This document shows positions 1-8,462 of a stretch of DNA of 64,000 bases, piece by piece. The stretch is taken from NCBI RefSeq assembly GCF_015690355.1, contig NZ_JADPRT010000002.1, forward strand, positions 569,337-633,336. The letters are read 5' to 3'. Numbering within the stretch: the stretch's first letter is position 1; each line of letters starts with the position of its first letter. Under the pieces are notes generated by a model that did not search any database, was not told the DNA's origin, and saw only the letters and a program-made list of their open reading frames with translations. This DNA comes from Streptacidiphilus fuscans. Its GTDB lineage: Bacteria; Actinomycetota; Actinomycetes; Streptomycetales; Streptomycetaceae. Position numbers and translations under genes: made by a program.

Positions 1-1
1 G

Positions 2-874
2 TTGCGGGCCGCGGACCTGGCCAGCGTGCTGCACCACCTCTCCCCCAAGCGTCGTGGCGAGGTCGCCGCCGCGCTGGACGACGAGCGCCTCGCCGACGTC
101 ATGGAGGAGCTGCCCGAGGACGACCAGGTCGCCATCCTGGCGGGCCTGCACCAGGAGCGCGCGGCCGACGTGCTGGAGGCGATGGACCCGGACGACGCCG
201 CCGACCTGCTCTCCGAACTCCCCGGCGACGAGGCCGAGAGCCTGCTCCAGCTGATGGAGCCCGAAGAGGCCGCCCCGCTGCGCCGTCTGCTCAGCTACGA
301 GGAGCACACCGCCGGTGGTCTGATGACCACCGAGCCCGTCGTGCTGCCGCCGAACGCCACCGTCGCCGAGGCGCTGGCGAAGATCCGCAACCAGGACCTC
401 AAGCCCGCGCAGGCCTCCGTGGTCCACGTCTGCCGCCCACCGCTGGACACGCCGACCGGCAAGTACCTGGGGCTGGTCCACTTCCAGCGGCTGCTGCGCG
501 AGCCCCCGTACACGCTGCTCGGCGGGATCGTCGACCACGACCTCGACCCGCTCGCGCCGGACACCGAGCTGCCGCGGATCACCAGCTGGCTGGCCACCTA
601 CAACATGGTGGCCGCGCCGGTGGTCGACGAACTGGGCAACCTGCTCGGTGCGGTGACCGTCGACGACGTCCTCGACCACCTGCTGCCCGACGACTGGCGC
701 GAGGGCGTGCTGCACGCGGGCGAGGACCCGCACGACGGCGACGGCTGGAGCGGCCGGGACGAGGCGGCGGACCAGGAGACGCAGAACGACCCGGACAGCC
801 AGAACGACGAGGACAACCAGAACGACCAGGACGACCAGGAGCAGGAGGTGGGCGCCCATGGCCGCGTCCGGTGA
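2..874 (+). CDS. MgtE N-terminal domain / CBS-pair protein (5' end outside window)
   Basis: The reading frame is open to the left edge, so the true N-terminus is missing; 290 codons are visible. Visible residues about 1-100 are helical, acidic repeats ([29 protein letters not shown]) typical of the MgtE_N domain. Residues about 100-230 form a CBS pair ([10 protein letters not shown], then [20 protein letters not shown]). The chain ends in a low-complexity Asp/Gln/Asn tail with QND repeats. No membrane segments follow the CBS pair, so this is not a complete Mg2+ channel. By family it may be a soluble Mg2+ or nucleotide sensor; that is inference. The stop overlaps the start of the DUF1003 gene by 17 bp, which suggests translational coupling. 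Confidence 0.85.
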   Translation: MRAADLASVLHHLSPKRRGEVAAALDDERLADVMEELPEDDQVAILAGLHQERAADVLEAMDPDDAADLLSELPGDEAESLLQLMEPEEAAPLRRLLSYEEHTAGGLMTTEPVVLPPNATVAEALAKIRNQDLKPAQASVVHVCRPPLDTPTGKYLGLVHFQRLLREPPYTLLGGIVDHDLDPLAPDTELPRITSWLATYNMVAAPVVDELGNLLGAVTVDDVLDHLLPDDWREGVLHAGEDPHDGDGWSGRDEAADQETQNDPDSQNDEDNQNDQDDQEQEVGAHGRVR

Positions 875-1379
875 GAGCAAGCGTCCACGGCTGGACCAAC
901 CGCGGCGTCGCCGTGCACTGGTGACACTGCCTCAGCCCGACCCTGACGCCTTCGGCCGGATGTCGGAACGGTTCGCCCGGTTCATGGGCACGGGCCGGTT
1001 CCTGGTCTGGATGACCGTGCTCATCCTGGTCTGGGTCGCCTGGAACGTCTTCGCCCCTCCGTCGATCCGGTTCGACGAGTACCCGTTCATCTTCCTGACC
1101 CTGGTCCTCTCGCTCCAGGCGTCGTACGCGGCCCCGCTGATCCTGCTCGCGCAGAACCGGCAGGACGACCGCGACCGGGTCAACATGGAGCAGGACCGCG
1201 CCCGGTCCAACCGCACCGTGGCCGACACCGAGTACCTCACCCGCGAGGTGGCCGCGCTGCGCCAGGGCCTCGGCGAGGTCGCCACCCGCGACTTCCTCCG
1301 CTCGGAGCTGCAGCAGCTGCTCAAGGAGCTGGACAACGGCCGCCGACCGTACGAGGACCGCGACGAGGAACTGGTCTGA
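858..1379 (+). CDS. DUF1003 family membrane protein
   Basis: A 173-residue protein. An AGGAGGTG ribosome binding site sits 7 nt before the ATG, inside the end of the upstream gene. The N-terminal 45 residues are basic and Arg/Pro-rich. Two hydrophobic segments follow, about residues 48-66 ([18 protein letters not shown]) and 77-101 ([19 protein letters not shown]). After them comes a charged, probably coiled-coil tail with [12 protein letters not shown] and a [14 protein letters not shown] heptad-like stretch. This layout is that of the DUF1003 family, whose biochemical role is not established. The 17 bp overlap with the MgtE_N/CBS gene suggests that the two work together, possibly in cation-dependent membrane signalling (inference). 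Confidence 0.88.
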   Translation: MAASGESKRPRLDQPRRRRALVTLPQPDPDAFGRMSERFARFMGTGRFLVWMTVLILVWVAWNVFAPPSIRFDEYPFIFLTLVLSLQASYAAPLILLAQNRQDDRDRVNMEQDRARSNRTVADTEYLTREVAALRQGLGEVATRDFLRSELQQLLKELDNGRRPYEDRDEELV

Positions 1380-1457
1380 ACGCGGCCCCGGGCGTGTGAC
1401 CTGCCGGTGTGACCCGCTGCACGCTACTGACGGGTCAGCGGGCCCGCCCTGCCGCCG

Positions 1458-1463
1458 TACCAT
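1458..1463 (+). promoter_or_regulatory. -10 hexamer of a probable leaderless promoter for mrp
   Basis: TACCAT lies exactly 6 nt before the ATG at 1470, and no Shine-Dalgarno sequence precedes that ATG. In actinomycetes a TANNNT hexamer placed this way usually puts the transcription start at the start codon. No convincing -35 is visible at 17-18 nt. Confidence 0.45.
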
Positions 1464-1469
1464 TCGGTT

Positions 1470-2624
1470 ATGGCTTCCGACACACAGGCGACCCCCATCG
1501 AGGAGTCCGTGCACGTCGCCCTTGCGACCGTGCAGGACCCGGAGATCAACCGGCCGATCACCGAGCTCGGGATGGTGAAATCGGTCGCCGTCGACGAGGC
1601 GGGCAAGGCCAAGGTCGCCGTCTACCTCACGGTGTCCGGCTGCCCGATGCGGGAGACCATCGTCAACCGGGTCACCGACGCGGTCGGCGGCGTGCCCGGC
1701 ATCTCCTCGGTCGAGGTCGAGCTCGACGTGATGAGCGCCGAGCAGCGCAAGGAGCTGGCTTCGTCGCTCCGCAACGGCCAGGCCGAGCGCGAGATCCCCT
1801 TCGCCCAGCCCGGCTCGCTGACCCGCGTCTACGCGGTCGCGTCCGGCAAGGGCGGCGTCGGCAAGTCGTCGGTGACGGTCAACCTGGCGGCGGCGCTGGC
1901 CGACCAGGGTCTGAAGGTCGCCGTGGTCGACGCCGACATCTACGGCCACAGCGTGCCGCGCATGCTGGGCGCGGACGGTCGTCCGACCCAGGTCGAGAAC
2001 ATGATCATGCCGCCGTCGGCGAACGGCGTGAAGGTCATCTCGATCGGCATGTTCACCCCGGGCAACGCCCCGGTCGTCTGGCGCGGCCCGATGCTGCACC
2101 GCGCGCTGCAGCAGTTCCTGGCCGACGTCTACTGGGGCGACCTGGACGTGCTGCTGCTGGACCTGCCGCCCGGCACCGGCGACATCGCCATCTCGGTGGC
2201 CCAGCTGGTCCCGAACGCGGAGATCCTGCTGGTCACCACCCCGCAGCAGGCCGCGGCCGAGGTGGCGGAGCGCGCCGGCACGATCGCGCTGCAGACGCAC
2301 CAGACCATCGTGGGCGTCATCGAGAACATGTCGGGCATGCCGTGCCCGCACTGCGGCGAGATGGTCGACGTCTTCGGCACCGGCGGCGGCCAGACCGTCG
2401 CGGACGCGCTCACCCGCGCGACCGGCGCGAAGGTCCCGGTCCTGGGCAACATCCCGATCGACATCCAGCTCCGCCAGGGCGGCGACGAGGGCAAGCCCGT
2501 CGTCCTCTCCGACCCGGACTCCCCGGCGGGCGCGGCGCTCCGCGCGATCGCCCAGAAGCTGGGCAACCGCCAGCGCGGCCTCTCGGGCATGTCGCTGGGG
2601 CTGACGCCCAAGAACAAGTTCTGA
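1470..2624 (+). CDS. mrp: Mrp/ApbC-type iron-sulphur cluster carrier ATPase
   Basis: A 384-residue P-loop ATPase of the Mrp/NBP35 group. Residues 1-95 are a MIP18 (DUF59) domain with the SGCPMRE motif at about 56-62. A deviant Walker A, GKGGVGKSS, is at 126-134, followed by a SIMIBI-type ATPase domain (DADIYGHSVPR, LLDLPPGTGD). A CPHC pair near residue 290 matches the cysteines that bridge an Fe-S cluster between two subunits in this family. It is expected to be a cytosolic homodimer that binds and hands on Fe-S clusters. The ATG is chosen because a -10-like TACCAT lies 6 nt upstream. In mycobacteria mrp is also close to the sigE-htrA-tatB block, as here. Confidence 0.93.
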   Translation: MASDTQATPIEESVHVALATVQDPEINRPITELGMVKSVAVDEAGKAKVAVYLTVSGCPMRETIVNRVTDAVGGVPGISSVEVELDVMSAEQRKELASSLRNGQAEREIPFAQPGSLTRVYAVASGKGGVGKSSVTVNLAAALADQGLKVAVVDADIYGHSVPRMLGADGRPTQVENMIMPPSANGVKVISIGMFTPGNAPVVWRGPMLHRALQQFLADVYWGDLDVLLLDLPPGTGDIAISVAQLVPNAEILLVTTPQQAAAEVAERAGTIALQTHQTIVGVIENMSGMPCPHCGEMVDVFGTGGGQTVADALTRATGAKVPVLGNIPIDIQLRQGGDEGKPVVLSDPDSPAGAALRAIAQKLGNRQRGLSGMSLGLTPKNKF

Positions 2625-2651
2625 AGCGCGGGTCTTTCGACCCGCCACGCG

Positions 2652-2696
2652 AACGCCGACCGCTCCCCTTTCACGTCAAGGGGAGCGGTCGGCGTT
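2652..2696. terminator. Bidirectional terminator between mrp and the convergent gene
   Basis: Arms at 2652-2670 and 2678-2696 form a perfect 19 bp inverted repeat (AACGCCGACC... with ...GGTCGGCGTT) around a 7 nt loop. The outer AA/TT ends give short T-runs in both directions. It sits between the 3' ends of mrp (+) and the next gene (-). Confidence 0.85.
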
Positions 2697-2723
2697 TGTG
2701 CTGCGGACTCCTGCGACTGCGGT

Positions 2724-3413
2724 CTACTGCTCGTACGACGCGAGGTCGGTGACCGTGGTGAAGCCGAGGCCGTAGGCGCTGACGCCGCGGCCGTAGGCGC
2801 CGAGGTGGACGCCGGGGGCGTCTCCGGCGAGGACCCAGCCGTACTCGGACTCGCGGTAGCGGAACGCCTGCGGGGTGCCGTTCACCGGGAGGGTCAGCGA
2901 GGACCAGGCCGGGCCGTCGATGTCGTCGGCGAGGTCCCAGGCAAGCGTGGTCTGCTGGTCGAGCCAGTCCTGACGGAGCGTCCGCTCCATCGGGGCGTGC
3001 TCGGTCGCGGCCAGGAGTCCCGAGCCGGCCAGCCAGGCGGCGGAGGCGATGGAGGTGGCCTCCAGCATGCCCGTGCCGTCATCAAGACGTCGGGCCGTGC
3101 GTCCGGCGACCGTCACGACGACGGCGAAGCGCCGGCCCTCGGACGGGTCCTGGGCGAGGTACGAGCGGACGGGCTCGTCGCCGTGGCCCAGCGAGCCGTA
3201 GTCCACGACTCTGCCGTCCGGCGAGGTGCCGACCGTGCCGAACCAGCGGCGGCCGGTCCAGGCGTCGTCCAGGCCGTACCAGGGGAACCCCGCGTCCGCG
3301 AAGCGCGGCGCGGTGGCCGTGGCACCAGCCGTCGCACCGGCAGTACCGCCCGACGCCGCTGCGGCGTTCTCCCCCGTGACGGCTTCTCCCACGGCGTGGC
3401 TCGTGGCGTCCAT
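2724..3413 (-). CDS. Hypothetical protein, Trp/Tyr-rich
   Basis: A 229-residue protein I cannot assign. The first 45 residues are Ala/Gly/Thr-rich and probably disordered. After that the sequence is rich in aromatic residues (FPWYGLDDAW, TGRRWFGTVG, RYRESEYGWV, GAYGRGVSAYGLGF) and looks like a folded beta-rich domain. No signal peptide or membrane segment is seen. The ATG at 3413 is preferred because GAGGAGG lies 6 nt upstream. An in-frame GTG at 3437 would add 8 residues but puts that ribosome binding site inside the gene. It lies downstream of tatB on the same strand after a 155 nt gap and converges on mrp. Confidence 0.75.
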   Translation of the reverse strand: MDATSHAVGEAVTGENAAAASGGTAGATAGATATAPRFADAGFPWYGLDDAWTGRRWFGTVGTSPDGRVVDYGSLGHGDEPVRSYLAQDPSEGRRFAVVVTVAGRTARRLDDGTGMLEATSIASAAWLAGSGLLAATEHAPMERTLRQDWLDQQTTLAWDLADDIDGPAWSSLTLPVNGTPQAFRYRESEYGWVLAGDAPGVHLGAYGRGVSAYGLGFTTVTDLASYEQ

Positions 3414-3568
3414 ACCGGCCTCCTCTTCCTGGTCCACCCCGGCAGAACCATACCGGGGCAGAGGGAGGCGATCGTGTACCGCAGGCGGCTACGCGCCCAC
3501 CGGGTCGCCGAAGGGCGGCACCGCTGGTCCGTTCGAGCAGTCCGGGTCAGCCCAGGCCGCGTCGGGGA

Positions 3569-4033
3569 TCAGGTGGCGTCGAGGTCGTACGGCGCGGTCT
3601 CGTCGCTGGTCAGCGGCGGCTGCGCGGGGCGGTCGCCGGAGGTGGGCGACGGCGTGGCTGAGCCGGACTCGCCCGGGGCGACCTTGGCCAGCGGGTCGGC
3701 GCGGACCGCCCGCACGGCGGCGCTCGCGTCGGCGGCGTCGCGGGTGAAGCCGTTCTTCAGCTCCTGAAGCTCGCCCAGACCAAACTCGTCACCGTGCTTG
3801 TTGAGCTGCTTCCGCACGAAATTCTTCGGGTGCAGGTCCTGGAACTCGAAGTCCTCGTACTCGGGGCCGAGCTCGTTGCGGATGTCCTGCTTGGCGCTGT
3901 CCGAGAACTCGCGGACCTTGCGGATGAAGCCCATCACGTCCTGGACGAGCTTCGGCAGCTTGTCGGGGCCGAAGATCACCACAGCGAGGACCACGAGCAC
4001 CACCAGCTCGAGTGGGCTTATGTCGAAGAACAT
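3569..4033 (-). CDS. tatB: Twin-arginine translocase subunit TatB
   Basis: A 154-residue protein with a short N-terminus, one transmembrane helix at about residues 5-20 ([16 protein letters not shown]) and the hinge FGPDKLP. An amphipathic helix follows (KLVQDVMGFIRKVREFSDSA), then a charged coiled-coil region and a Pro/Ser-rich tail. This is the TatA/B fold. The length, the long acidic cytosolic domain and the position after htrA favour TatB, which with TatC binds twin-arginine signal peptides. The ATG at 4033 has AGGGGAG 7 nt upstream; a longer in-frame start at 4090 would place non-TatB sequence ahead of the helix. tatA and tatC are not in this window. Confidence 0.92.
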   Translation of the reverse strand: MFFDISPLELVVLVVLAVVIFGPDKLPKLVQDVMGFIRKVREFSDSAKQDIRNELGPEYEDFEFQDLHPKNFVRKQLNKHGDEFGLGELQELKNGFTRDAADASAAVRAVRADPLAKVAPGESGSATPSPTSGDRPAQPPLTSDETAPYDLDAT

Positions 4034-4127
4034 GTGGTGGGCTCCCCTGATGACGTGATGACGGCTCCAGCGTAATCGCCCGAGGCGCACGACGGACCAG
4101 CGCCTGCCGAACCGCAGGTGTGAATCC

Positions 4128-4174
4128 CCCCTCCGGCCGCTCCGTAGCGGTCATGTCGGGCATGTCCGGAGGGG
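4128..4174 (-). terminator. Stem-loop directly after the htrA-like stop codon
   Basis: Arms 4128-4136 (CCCCTCCGG) and 4166-4174 (CCGGAGGGG) pair perfectly. The loop contains a smaller hairpin (CCGCT-ccgt-AGCGG, 4137-4150). The structure starts at the base after the protease stop codon and lies before tatB. It probably lowers read-through into tatB; there is no U-tract. Confidence 0.55.
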
Positions 4175-5533
4175 TCACGCCCGGGTGGACGTCGTGTCGG
4201 CCGGGCCGGAGGTGAGGTGGACCACCACCGACAGGCTGTCGCCGTTGCGCAGCACGGTGAGGACCGTCTCCGCGTCCTGCTTGCGGCCCCGGATCAGCGC
4301 GATCAGGTCGTCCGCGTCGGTGACCGCGACGCCGTCGTCCGCCGTGACGATGTCGCCGACGTGCAGCGGCGACTTCCGCTGGGCGACCGCGGTGATCTTC
4401 GCCCCGCCCTGGAAGGAGCGGTCCAGGGTCACCCCGATCATCGGCGGGTCGGCGTGTCCGGTGCCGATCAGCTGGGCGGCGACGGCGGCGGCCTGGTCGA
4501 TCGGGATGGCGAAGCCCAGGCCGATGCTGCCGCTGTCGCTGCTGTTGCCGTAGGGGTCGGTGCTGTCCGGGTCGGCGGAGCGGATGACCGTGTTGATGCC
4601 GATCACGGTGCCGCTGGCGTCCAGCAGCGGGCCACCCGAGTTGCCGGGGTTGATCGCGGCGTCGGTCTGCACGGCGTCCAGGTAGGAGGGCCCGCCGGGC
4701 ATGCCGGGGCCGGAGACGATCGGGCGGTCCAGCGCGCTCACGATGCCGGAGGTCACCGTGCCGCGCAGGCCGTAGGGGTCGCCGATGGCCATCACCGGGT
4801 CGCCGACCTGGACGTCGTCCGAGTCGCCGAGGACCGCCGGGGTCAGTCCGGAGACGCCGGTGACCCGCAGCACCGCCAGGTCGGTGCCGACATCGCGGCC
4901 GACCAGGGTGGCCGGATGGCGCTGGCCTGTGTTGAAGGTCACGGTGACCGTTCCGGGGGTGCCGTCCGGGGCGATGACGTGACTGTTGGTCAGGATGTTG
5001 CCGTTGGTGTCGAGCAGCACCCCGGTGCCTGTCGTCTGCTGGCCGTCCGCCGCCACCTGCAGGTAGACGATGCCGGGCAGGACCGCGTGCAGCACCTCGG
5101 CCGTGCGGCTGGGCGTCTTGGACGTCGCGGGTGCCTTCGACAGCGTCAGCCGGCCTCCCTGCCGGGCGCCCTCGACGGCGACGCCGAGACCGCCGCCGAT
5201 CAGGCTGGCGACGACCACGACCACGGTGACGGTCAGGACTCCGCGCGGCGAGGCCAGCCTCGGGCCGAACGGCGGGGTCCGGCGCTCGGTCCGCCTGGTC
5301 CGGGGGCCGCGCCTCGCCGAACCCCGGGCCGTGCGCTGGGCAGGGATGTGCAGCAGTCGTCGCAGGCCACGGGCGCGTCCGGGCGCGCCGTCGCCTTCGT
5401 GCGACTCCTCCTGCCGCCTGAAGATCGGCTCCCGGCCGGGGCCCGGCCCGTCGGGGTGACTCCACCACGCGGGCGCGCATCGGCGGCTCTGCCGGGGAGT
5501 CGGGGATTCCTCCACCTGCTGCTCCGCTGCCAT
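4175..5533 (-). CDS. HtrA-like membrane-anchored serine protease with PDZ domain
   Basis: A 452-residue protein. Residues 1-95 are a long basic, Pro/Arg-rich cytosolic part. A transmembrane helix lies at about 99-117 (VLTVTVVVVVASLIGGGLGV). The trypsin-like domain follows with the full triad: His185 in TNSHVI, Asp218 in GTDLAVL, Ser299 in GNSGGP. A C-terminal PDZ domain spans about 350-445 (MIGVTLDRS ... GDIVTADDGVAV). It should be an outward-facing DegP/HtrA-type protease that handles misfolded envelope proteins. GAGGAG lies 9 nt before the ATG. It follows the sigma/anti-sigma pair, as htrA follows sigE-rseA in mycobacteria, so control by that sigma factor is likely (inference). Confidence 0.92.
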   Translation of the reverse strand: MAAEQQVEESPTPRQSRRCAPAWWSHPDGPGPGREPIFRRQEESHEGDGAPGRARGLRRLLHIPAQRTARGSARRGPRTRRTERRTPPFGPRLASPRGVLTVTVVVVVASLIGGGLGVAVEGARQGGRLTLSKAPATSKTPSRTAEVLHAVLPGIVYLQVAADGQQTTGTGVLLDTNGNILTNSHVIAPDGTPGTVTVTFNTGQRHPATLVGRDVGTDLAVLRVTGVSGLTPAVLGDSDDVQVGDPVMAIGDPYGLRGTVTSGIVSALDRPIVSGPGMPGGPSYLDAVQTDAAINPGNSGGPLLDASGTVIGINTVIRSADPDSTDPYGNSSDSGSIGLGFAIPIDQAAAVAAQLIGTGHADPPMIGVTLDRSFQGGAKITAVAQRKSPLHVGDIVTADDGVAVTDADDLIALIRGRKQDAETVLTVLRNGDSLSVVVHLTSGPADTTSTRA

Positions 5534-5664
5534 GCCGAACTGCTCCTCAACGCCTTGCTGCCATGGCGATTGAAACAGGAACCGACCACTCGGGGCTACC
5601 GTTCGCGCACATTCTCAGTCAACGAACAGTTGCCGCTCGGCCACGGACGGACGTCGCGGGAACG

Positions 5665-5702
5665 CCGCGGGCGGGCCGGAGCGGAGTCCGACCCGCCCGC
5701 GG
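5665..5702 (-). terminator. GC-rich stem-loop between anti-sigma gene and htrA-like gene
   Basis: A perfect 11 bp inverted repeat, 5665-5675 (CCGCGGGCGGG) with 5692-5702, around a 16 nt loop. It lies in the 219 nt gap between the anti-sigma factor and the protease. It may terminate the sigma operon or attenuate read-through; it has no U-tract. Confidence 0.5.
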
Positions 5703-5752
5703 GCGGAGAGTTCAGCGCTTCAGCGCAGGGGTTCCTGGGGAGGGCGTGGCAG

Positions 5753-6733
5753 TCAGGGCAGCAGCCGACCGGCCGGGACCACCGAGGGGCCCGACATCGG
5801 GTGGAAGCCCGTCGTGCGGCGCATAACCTCCTGCGCGGCGCTGTCGTTGCCGTGGAGGTCCTCCACCGCCAGCTGGCTCCCGGCGGGGGCGTAGTTGCCG
5901 GTGCCGGAGAGCGGGGAGACGTCGGCAGGGGCGTCGGAGGAGGCGGAGACGCCGGTGAGCGCCGTGCTCAGGGTCACCGCCGCGACCGAGAAGGCTCCCG
6001 CCGCCGCGAAGACCAGACGTCGGCCCCGCTGGGTGCCCATCGGCGCCGCCGCGGCGGCCAGGACACCGGCCAGCGGCTGGCTCGGCAGCAGACCGCCGCC
6101 GACCCCGGCACGGAGCCGGGCGGCTATCGGACGCGGCTCCTCGCGGGAGTCGTCCCGGCCCGCGCTGCCTGAGCCTGAGTCGTGCGGCTCGCGTACCTCG
6201 CGCAGGGCGCGGGAGGAGCGCTCACGCCGGGCGCGCGGGTCCACGCCGGGCACCGGGTGGTCGGCGCCCAGTGCGCCGGAGCCGAAGCTGCTGCCGCGCA
6301 GTCCGCCACCACCGAGACCGCCGCCGGAGCCGAAGCCCGACCCCGAGCCGCCGAACAGCGACCGCACGCCGCGCGTGGCGCCGGCGGCCGGATGACCCGA
6401 CGACGGGCCTTCACCGTCGTCGCCCTCCTCCGGCACGGCGATGGAGAGCAGGCGGCTCATGAAGACCGGGCTGGGATCCGGCGGCAGCACCTCGCGCAGG
6501 CGCGACTTGAGCTGCCGGGCATCCTCGGCCTCGGCCAGGCAGGTGGGACAGGTGGCCAGATGGGCCTGGACGCGCTCACGGGCGCCGTGGTCCAGCTCGC
6601 CGTCGATGAAGGCGGCCAGACGGTCGCCCAGGTGGTGTTCCTGCGCCGGAGACGCGGGCACAGCCACGGAGACCGGGGTCACCCGCAGCTCTGCTGCCTC
6701 CGGCCGCGCGGCGCGGCGGGGCCGCTCGCTCAC
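5753..6733 (-). CDS. Zinc-binding anti-sigma factor (RseA-like) of the adjacent ECF sigma factor
   Basis: A 326-residue protein. The N-terminus has an anti-sigma domain with a zinc motif: [15 protein letters not shown] followed by His58-x3-Cys62-x2-Cys65 (HLATCPTC). A long Gly/Ser/Arg-rich linker with a [14 protein letters not shown] stretch follows, then a transmembrane helix near residues 235-258 ([19 protein letters not shown]) and an external tail. The ZAS motif is the hallmark of anti-sigma factors that hold an ECF sigma factor and release it on stress. The GTG start overlaps the sigma stop (GTGA), so the two are translationally coupled, as expected for a stoichiometric pair. The poorly conserved central linker may be the regulated cleavage or phosphorylation region (inference). 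Confidence 0.9.
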   Translation of the reverse strand: MSERPRRAARPEAAELRVTPVSVAVPASPAQEHHLGDRLAAFIDGELDHGARERVQAHLATCPTCLAEAEDARQLKSRLREVLPPDPSPVFMSRLLSIAVPEEGDDGEGPSSGHPAAGATRGVRSLFGGSGSGFGSGGGLGGGGLRGSSFGSGALGADHPVPGVDPRARRERSSRALREVREPHDSGSGSAGRDDSREEPRPIAARLRAGVGGGLLPSQPLAGVLAAAAAPMGTQRGRRLVFAAAGAFSVAAVTLSTALTGVSASSDAPADVSPLSGTGNYAPAGSQLAVEDLHGNDSAAQEVMRRTTGFHPMSGPSVVPAGRLLP

Positions 6734-7455
6734 GAGGACCGCCTCCCGTCCAACGCATCTGCGGCCAACAGCTGAGCCTCGGCGTCGACGTCCACGCCGG
6801 CCCGGCGCTCACGGCCCTCGCTCGCGCCGGGGGCGCGGTGCTGCAGGGCGGCGCGCAGGTGCGCCCGGCCGCGGTGGATGCGGCTGCGCACGGTGCCGAG
6901 CTTGACGCCCAGGGTGGCGGCGATCTCCTCGTAGGAGAGCCCCTCGATGTCGCAGAGGACGACGGCGGCGCGGAACTCCGGGGCAAGGGTGTCCAGGGCC
7001 TGCTGCACGTCGGCGTCGAAGTGGGTGTCGTGGAACTGCTGCGCGGGCGACGGCTCACGGCTGGGCAGCCGCTCGGCGGCGTCCTCGGCCAGCGCGTCGA
7101 AGCGGATCCGCTGCTTGCGGCGGACCATGTCCAGGAAGAGGTTGGTGGTGATCCGGTGCAGCCAGCCCTCGAACGTGCCGGGGGTGTACGTGGACAGCGA
7201 ACGGAACACCCGGACGAAGACCTCCTGGGTGAGGTCCTCGGCGTCGTGCTGGTTGCCGGTCAGGCGGTAGGCAAGGCGGTACACCCGGGCGCTGTGGGTC
7301 TGGACGATCTCCTCCCAGCTGGGCGGAGTCCATGCAGCCGTGGCGCTCTGGTCGTCGAAGGTGGCGGTCTGACCGTCGGGCACGACGGTCTCGCCGAGCT
7401 GGCCGTTCGAAGCCGTCTCGTCGACGGGCGCGTACTCGGGCTGCGACTCACTCAT
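6730..7455 (-). CDS. sigE: ECF RNA polymerase sigma factor (mycobacterial SigE type)
   Basis: A 241-residue ECF sigma factor. The sigma-2 region is at about residues 45-115 ([25 protein letters not shown] ends within it; [16 protein letters not shown]). The sigma-4 region is at about 150-205 ([42 protein letters not shown]). It should direct an envelope-stress regulon that includes the adjacent protease. The ATG at 7455 is chosen because third-position G/C is high only from there. In-frame starts at 7566 and 7602 would add an Arg/Gly-rich N-terminus and remain possible. The symbol refers to the Mycobacterium sigE-type locus, not to the differently placed S. coelicolor gene that carries the same name. 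Confidence 0.88.
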   Translation of the reverse strand: MSESQPEYAPVDETASNGQLGETVVPDGQTATFDDQSATAAWTPPSWEEIVQTHSARVYRLAYRLTGNQHDAEDLTQEVFVRVFRSLSTYTPGTFEGWLHRITTNLFLDMVRRKQRIRFDALAEDAAERLPSREPSPAQQFHDTHFDADVQQALDTLAPEFRAAVVLCDIEGLSYEEIAATLGVKLGTVRSRIHRGRAHLRAALQHRAPGASEGRERRAGVDVDAEAQLLAADALDGRRSS

Positions 7456-7621
7456 CACGGGCTTCGGCGTACGGGCCGGCGCGGGGCCGCGAGAGAACCG
7501 CGAACGAGCGCCCCCCTCAGCCACACCTCCTCGATCGGCTCTTCTGCCTAGCAGGGCCACCACCATATCCGCACCACCCGTTAGCACCGGATAAAAAGCC
7601 AATCACCATACGACCCACCTG

Positions 7622-7640
7622 GGGCGTTGTGTATACGCCC
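7622..7640. promoter_or_regulatory. Short palindrome between divergent sigma and methyltransferase genes
   Basis: GGGCGT (7622-7627) and ACGCCC (7635-7640) flank TGTGTAT. The site lies in the divergent intergenic region between the sigma and methyltransferase genes (7456-7735), the most AT-rich spot there. It could be an operator. I could not place a convincing ECF-type promoter. Confidence 0.3.
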
Positions 7641-7735
7641 GGTGCGCCGGTCCCGCTCCGCCGCGCTCGCACGCGGCGTTCATCTGTTTCCAACGGCCGG
7701 GCCTTGATCCCGGTTCCGCTCCACTCCACTAACCT

Positions 7736-8395
7736 GTGGCCAGAAATCGACACAGTTCAGGCGACACGCACCGTCGGGCACAGGAGGAAGGCATCAGCGG
7801 CTACGGGGAACAGGCGGACGCCGACCTCGCCGACGCCTATGCCGTCGAGGACGCGGTCCTCGAACGCGCCCGTGAACTGTCGCTGGCGGCGACGGTCCGA
7901 CCGGTCTCCCCCGGCAGCGGCGCCACGCTCCGACTGCTGGCGGCGGCGACGGCCGCCCGCGCGGTGGCGGAGATCGGGACCGGCACCGGCGTGTCGGGCA
8001 TCTGCCTGCTGCGCGGGATGCGCCCGGACGGGGTACTGACCACCGTCGACATCCACCCCGGCCTGCAACGCCAGGCCCGCGAGGGCTTCGCGGCGGCGGG
8101 CTTCGCCCCCAGCCGCGCACGGCTGATCCCCGGCCCGGCGCTGGACGTGCTGCCGCGGCTGGCGGACAGCCAGTACGACCTCGTCTTCTGCGACGGCGAT
8201 CCGGCGGAGTCGACGGGCTACCTTGCTGAATCGTTGCGCCTGCTCCGGCCTGGGGGAACGGTCTGCTTCGAGGGCGCGCTGGGCGTGGGTGCGCCGGCGG
8301 TCAGGGAGCTGGTGCGGACGATCCGCGAGCATCCGGACCTGGTCCCGGCGCTGCTGCCGGTCGGGGACGGGCTGCTGGCCGCGGTGAAGCGGTAG
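7736..8395 (+). CDS. SAM-dependent O-methyltransferase (family 3)
   Basis: A 219-residue class I methyltransferase. The SAM-binding motif I is AEIGTGTGVSG (about residues 80-90), with TTVDIHPG after it and an FCDGDP acidic loop. This is the layout of the catechol-type O-methyltransferase family, which methylates small hydroxylated substrates; the real substrate is unknown. The same family is encoded divergently from sigE in mycobacteria (Rv1220c next to Rv1221), so the pairing is conserved. The start is uncertain. The GTG at 7736 has no ribosome binding site, whereas a perfect AGGAGG (7782-7787) lies 5 nt before an in-frame ATC codon at 7793, matching where family homology begins. Confidence 0.87.
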   Translation: MARNRHSSGDTHRRAQEEGISGYGEQADADLADAYAVEDAVLERARELSLAATVRPVSPGSGATLRLLAAATAARAVAEIGTGTGVSGICLLRGMRPDGVLTTVDIHPGLQRQAREGFAAAGFAPSRARLIPGPALDVLPRLADSQYDLVFCDGDPAESTGYLAESLRLLRPGGTVCFEGALGVGAPAVRELVRTIREHPDLVPALLPVGDGLLAAVKR

Positions 8396-8432
8396 CGCGG
8401 TAGCGCGGTAGCGCGGTTGAGCGGTTGAGCGG
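8393..8432 (+). repeat. Octamer tandem repeat overlapping the methyltransferase stop
   Basis: TAGCGCGG occurs three times (8393-8416), followed by two copies of the variant TTGAGCGG (8417-8432). The first unit carries the TAG stop codon of the methyltransferase, and further TAG or TGA codons recur in the repeat. It is a short tandem repeat of slippage origin; no function is evident. Confidence 0.7.
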
Positions 8433-8462
8433 CGCCGCGCGGTGGGGGCGGTGACGACGTGC

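Noticed and set aside
7456..7602. N-terminal extension of the sigma factor from starts at 7566 or 7602
   Set aside because: Third-position G/C falls in this stretch, and the AGGAGG seen there lies directly against an in-frame GTG with no spacing. Kept only as an alternative.
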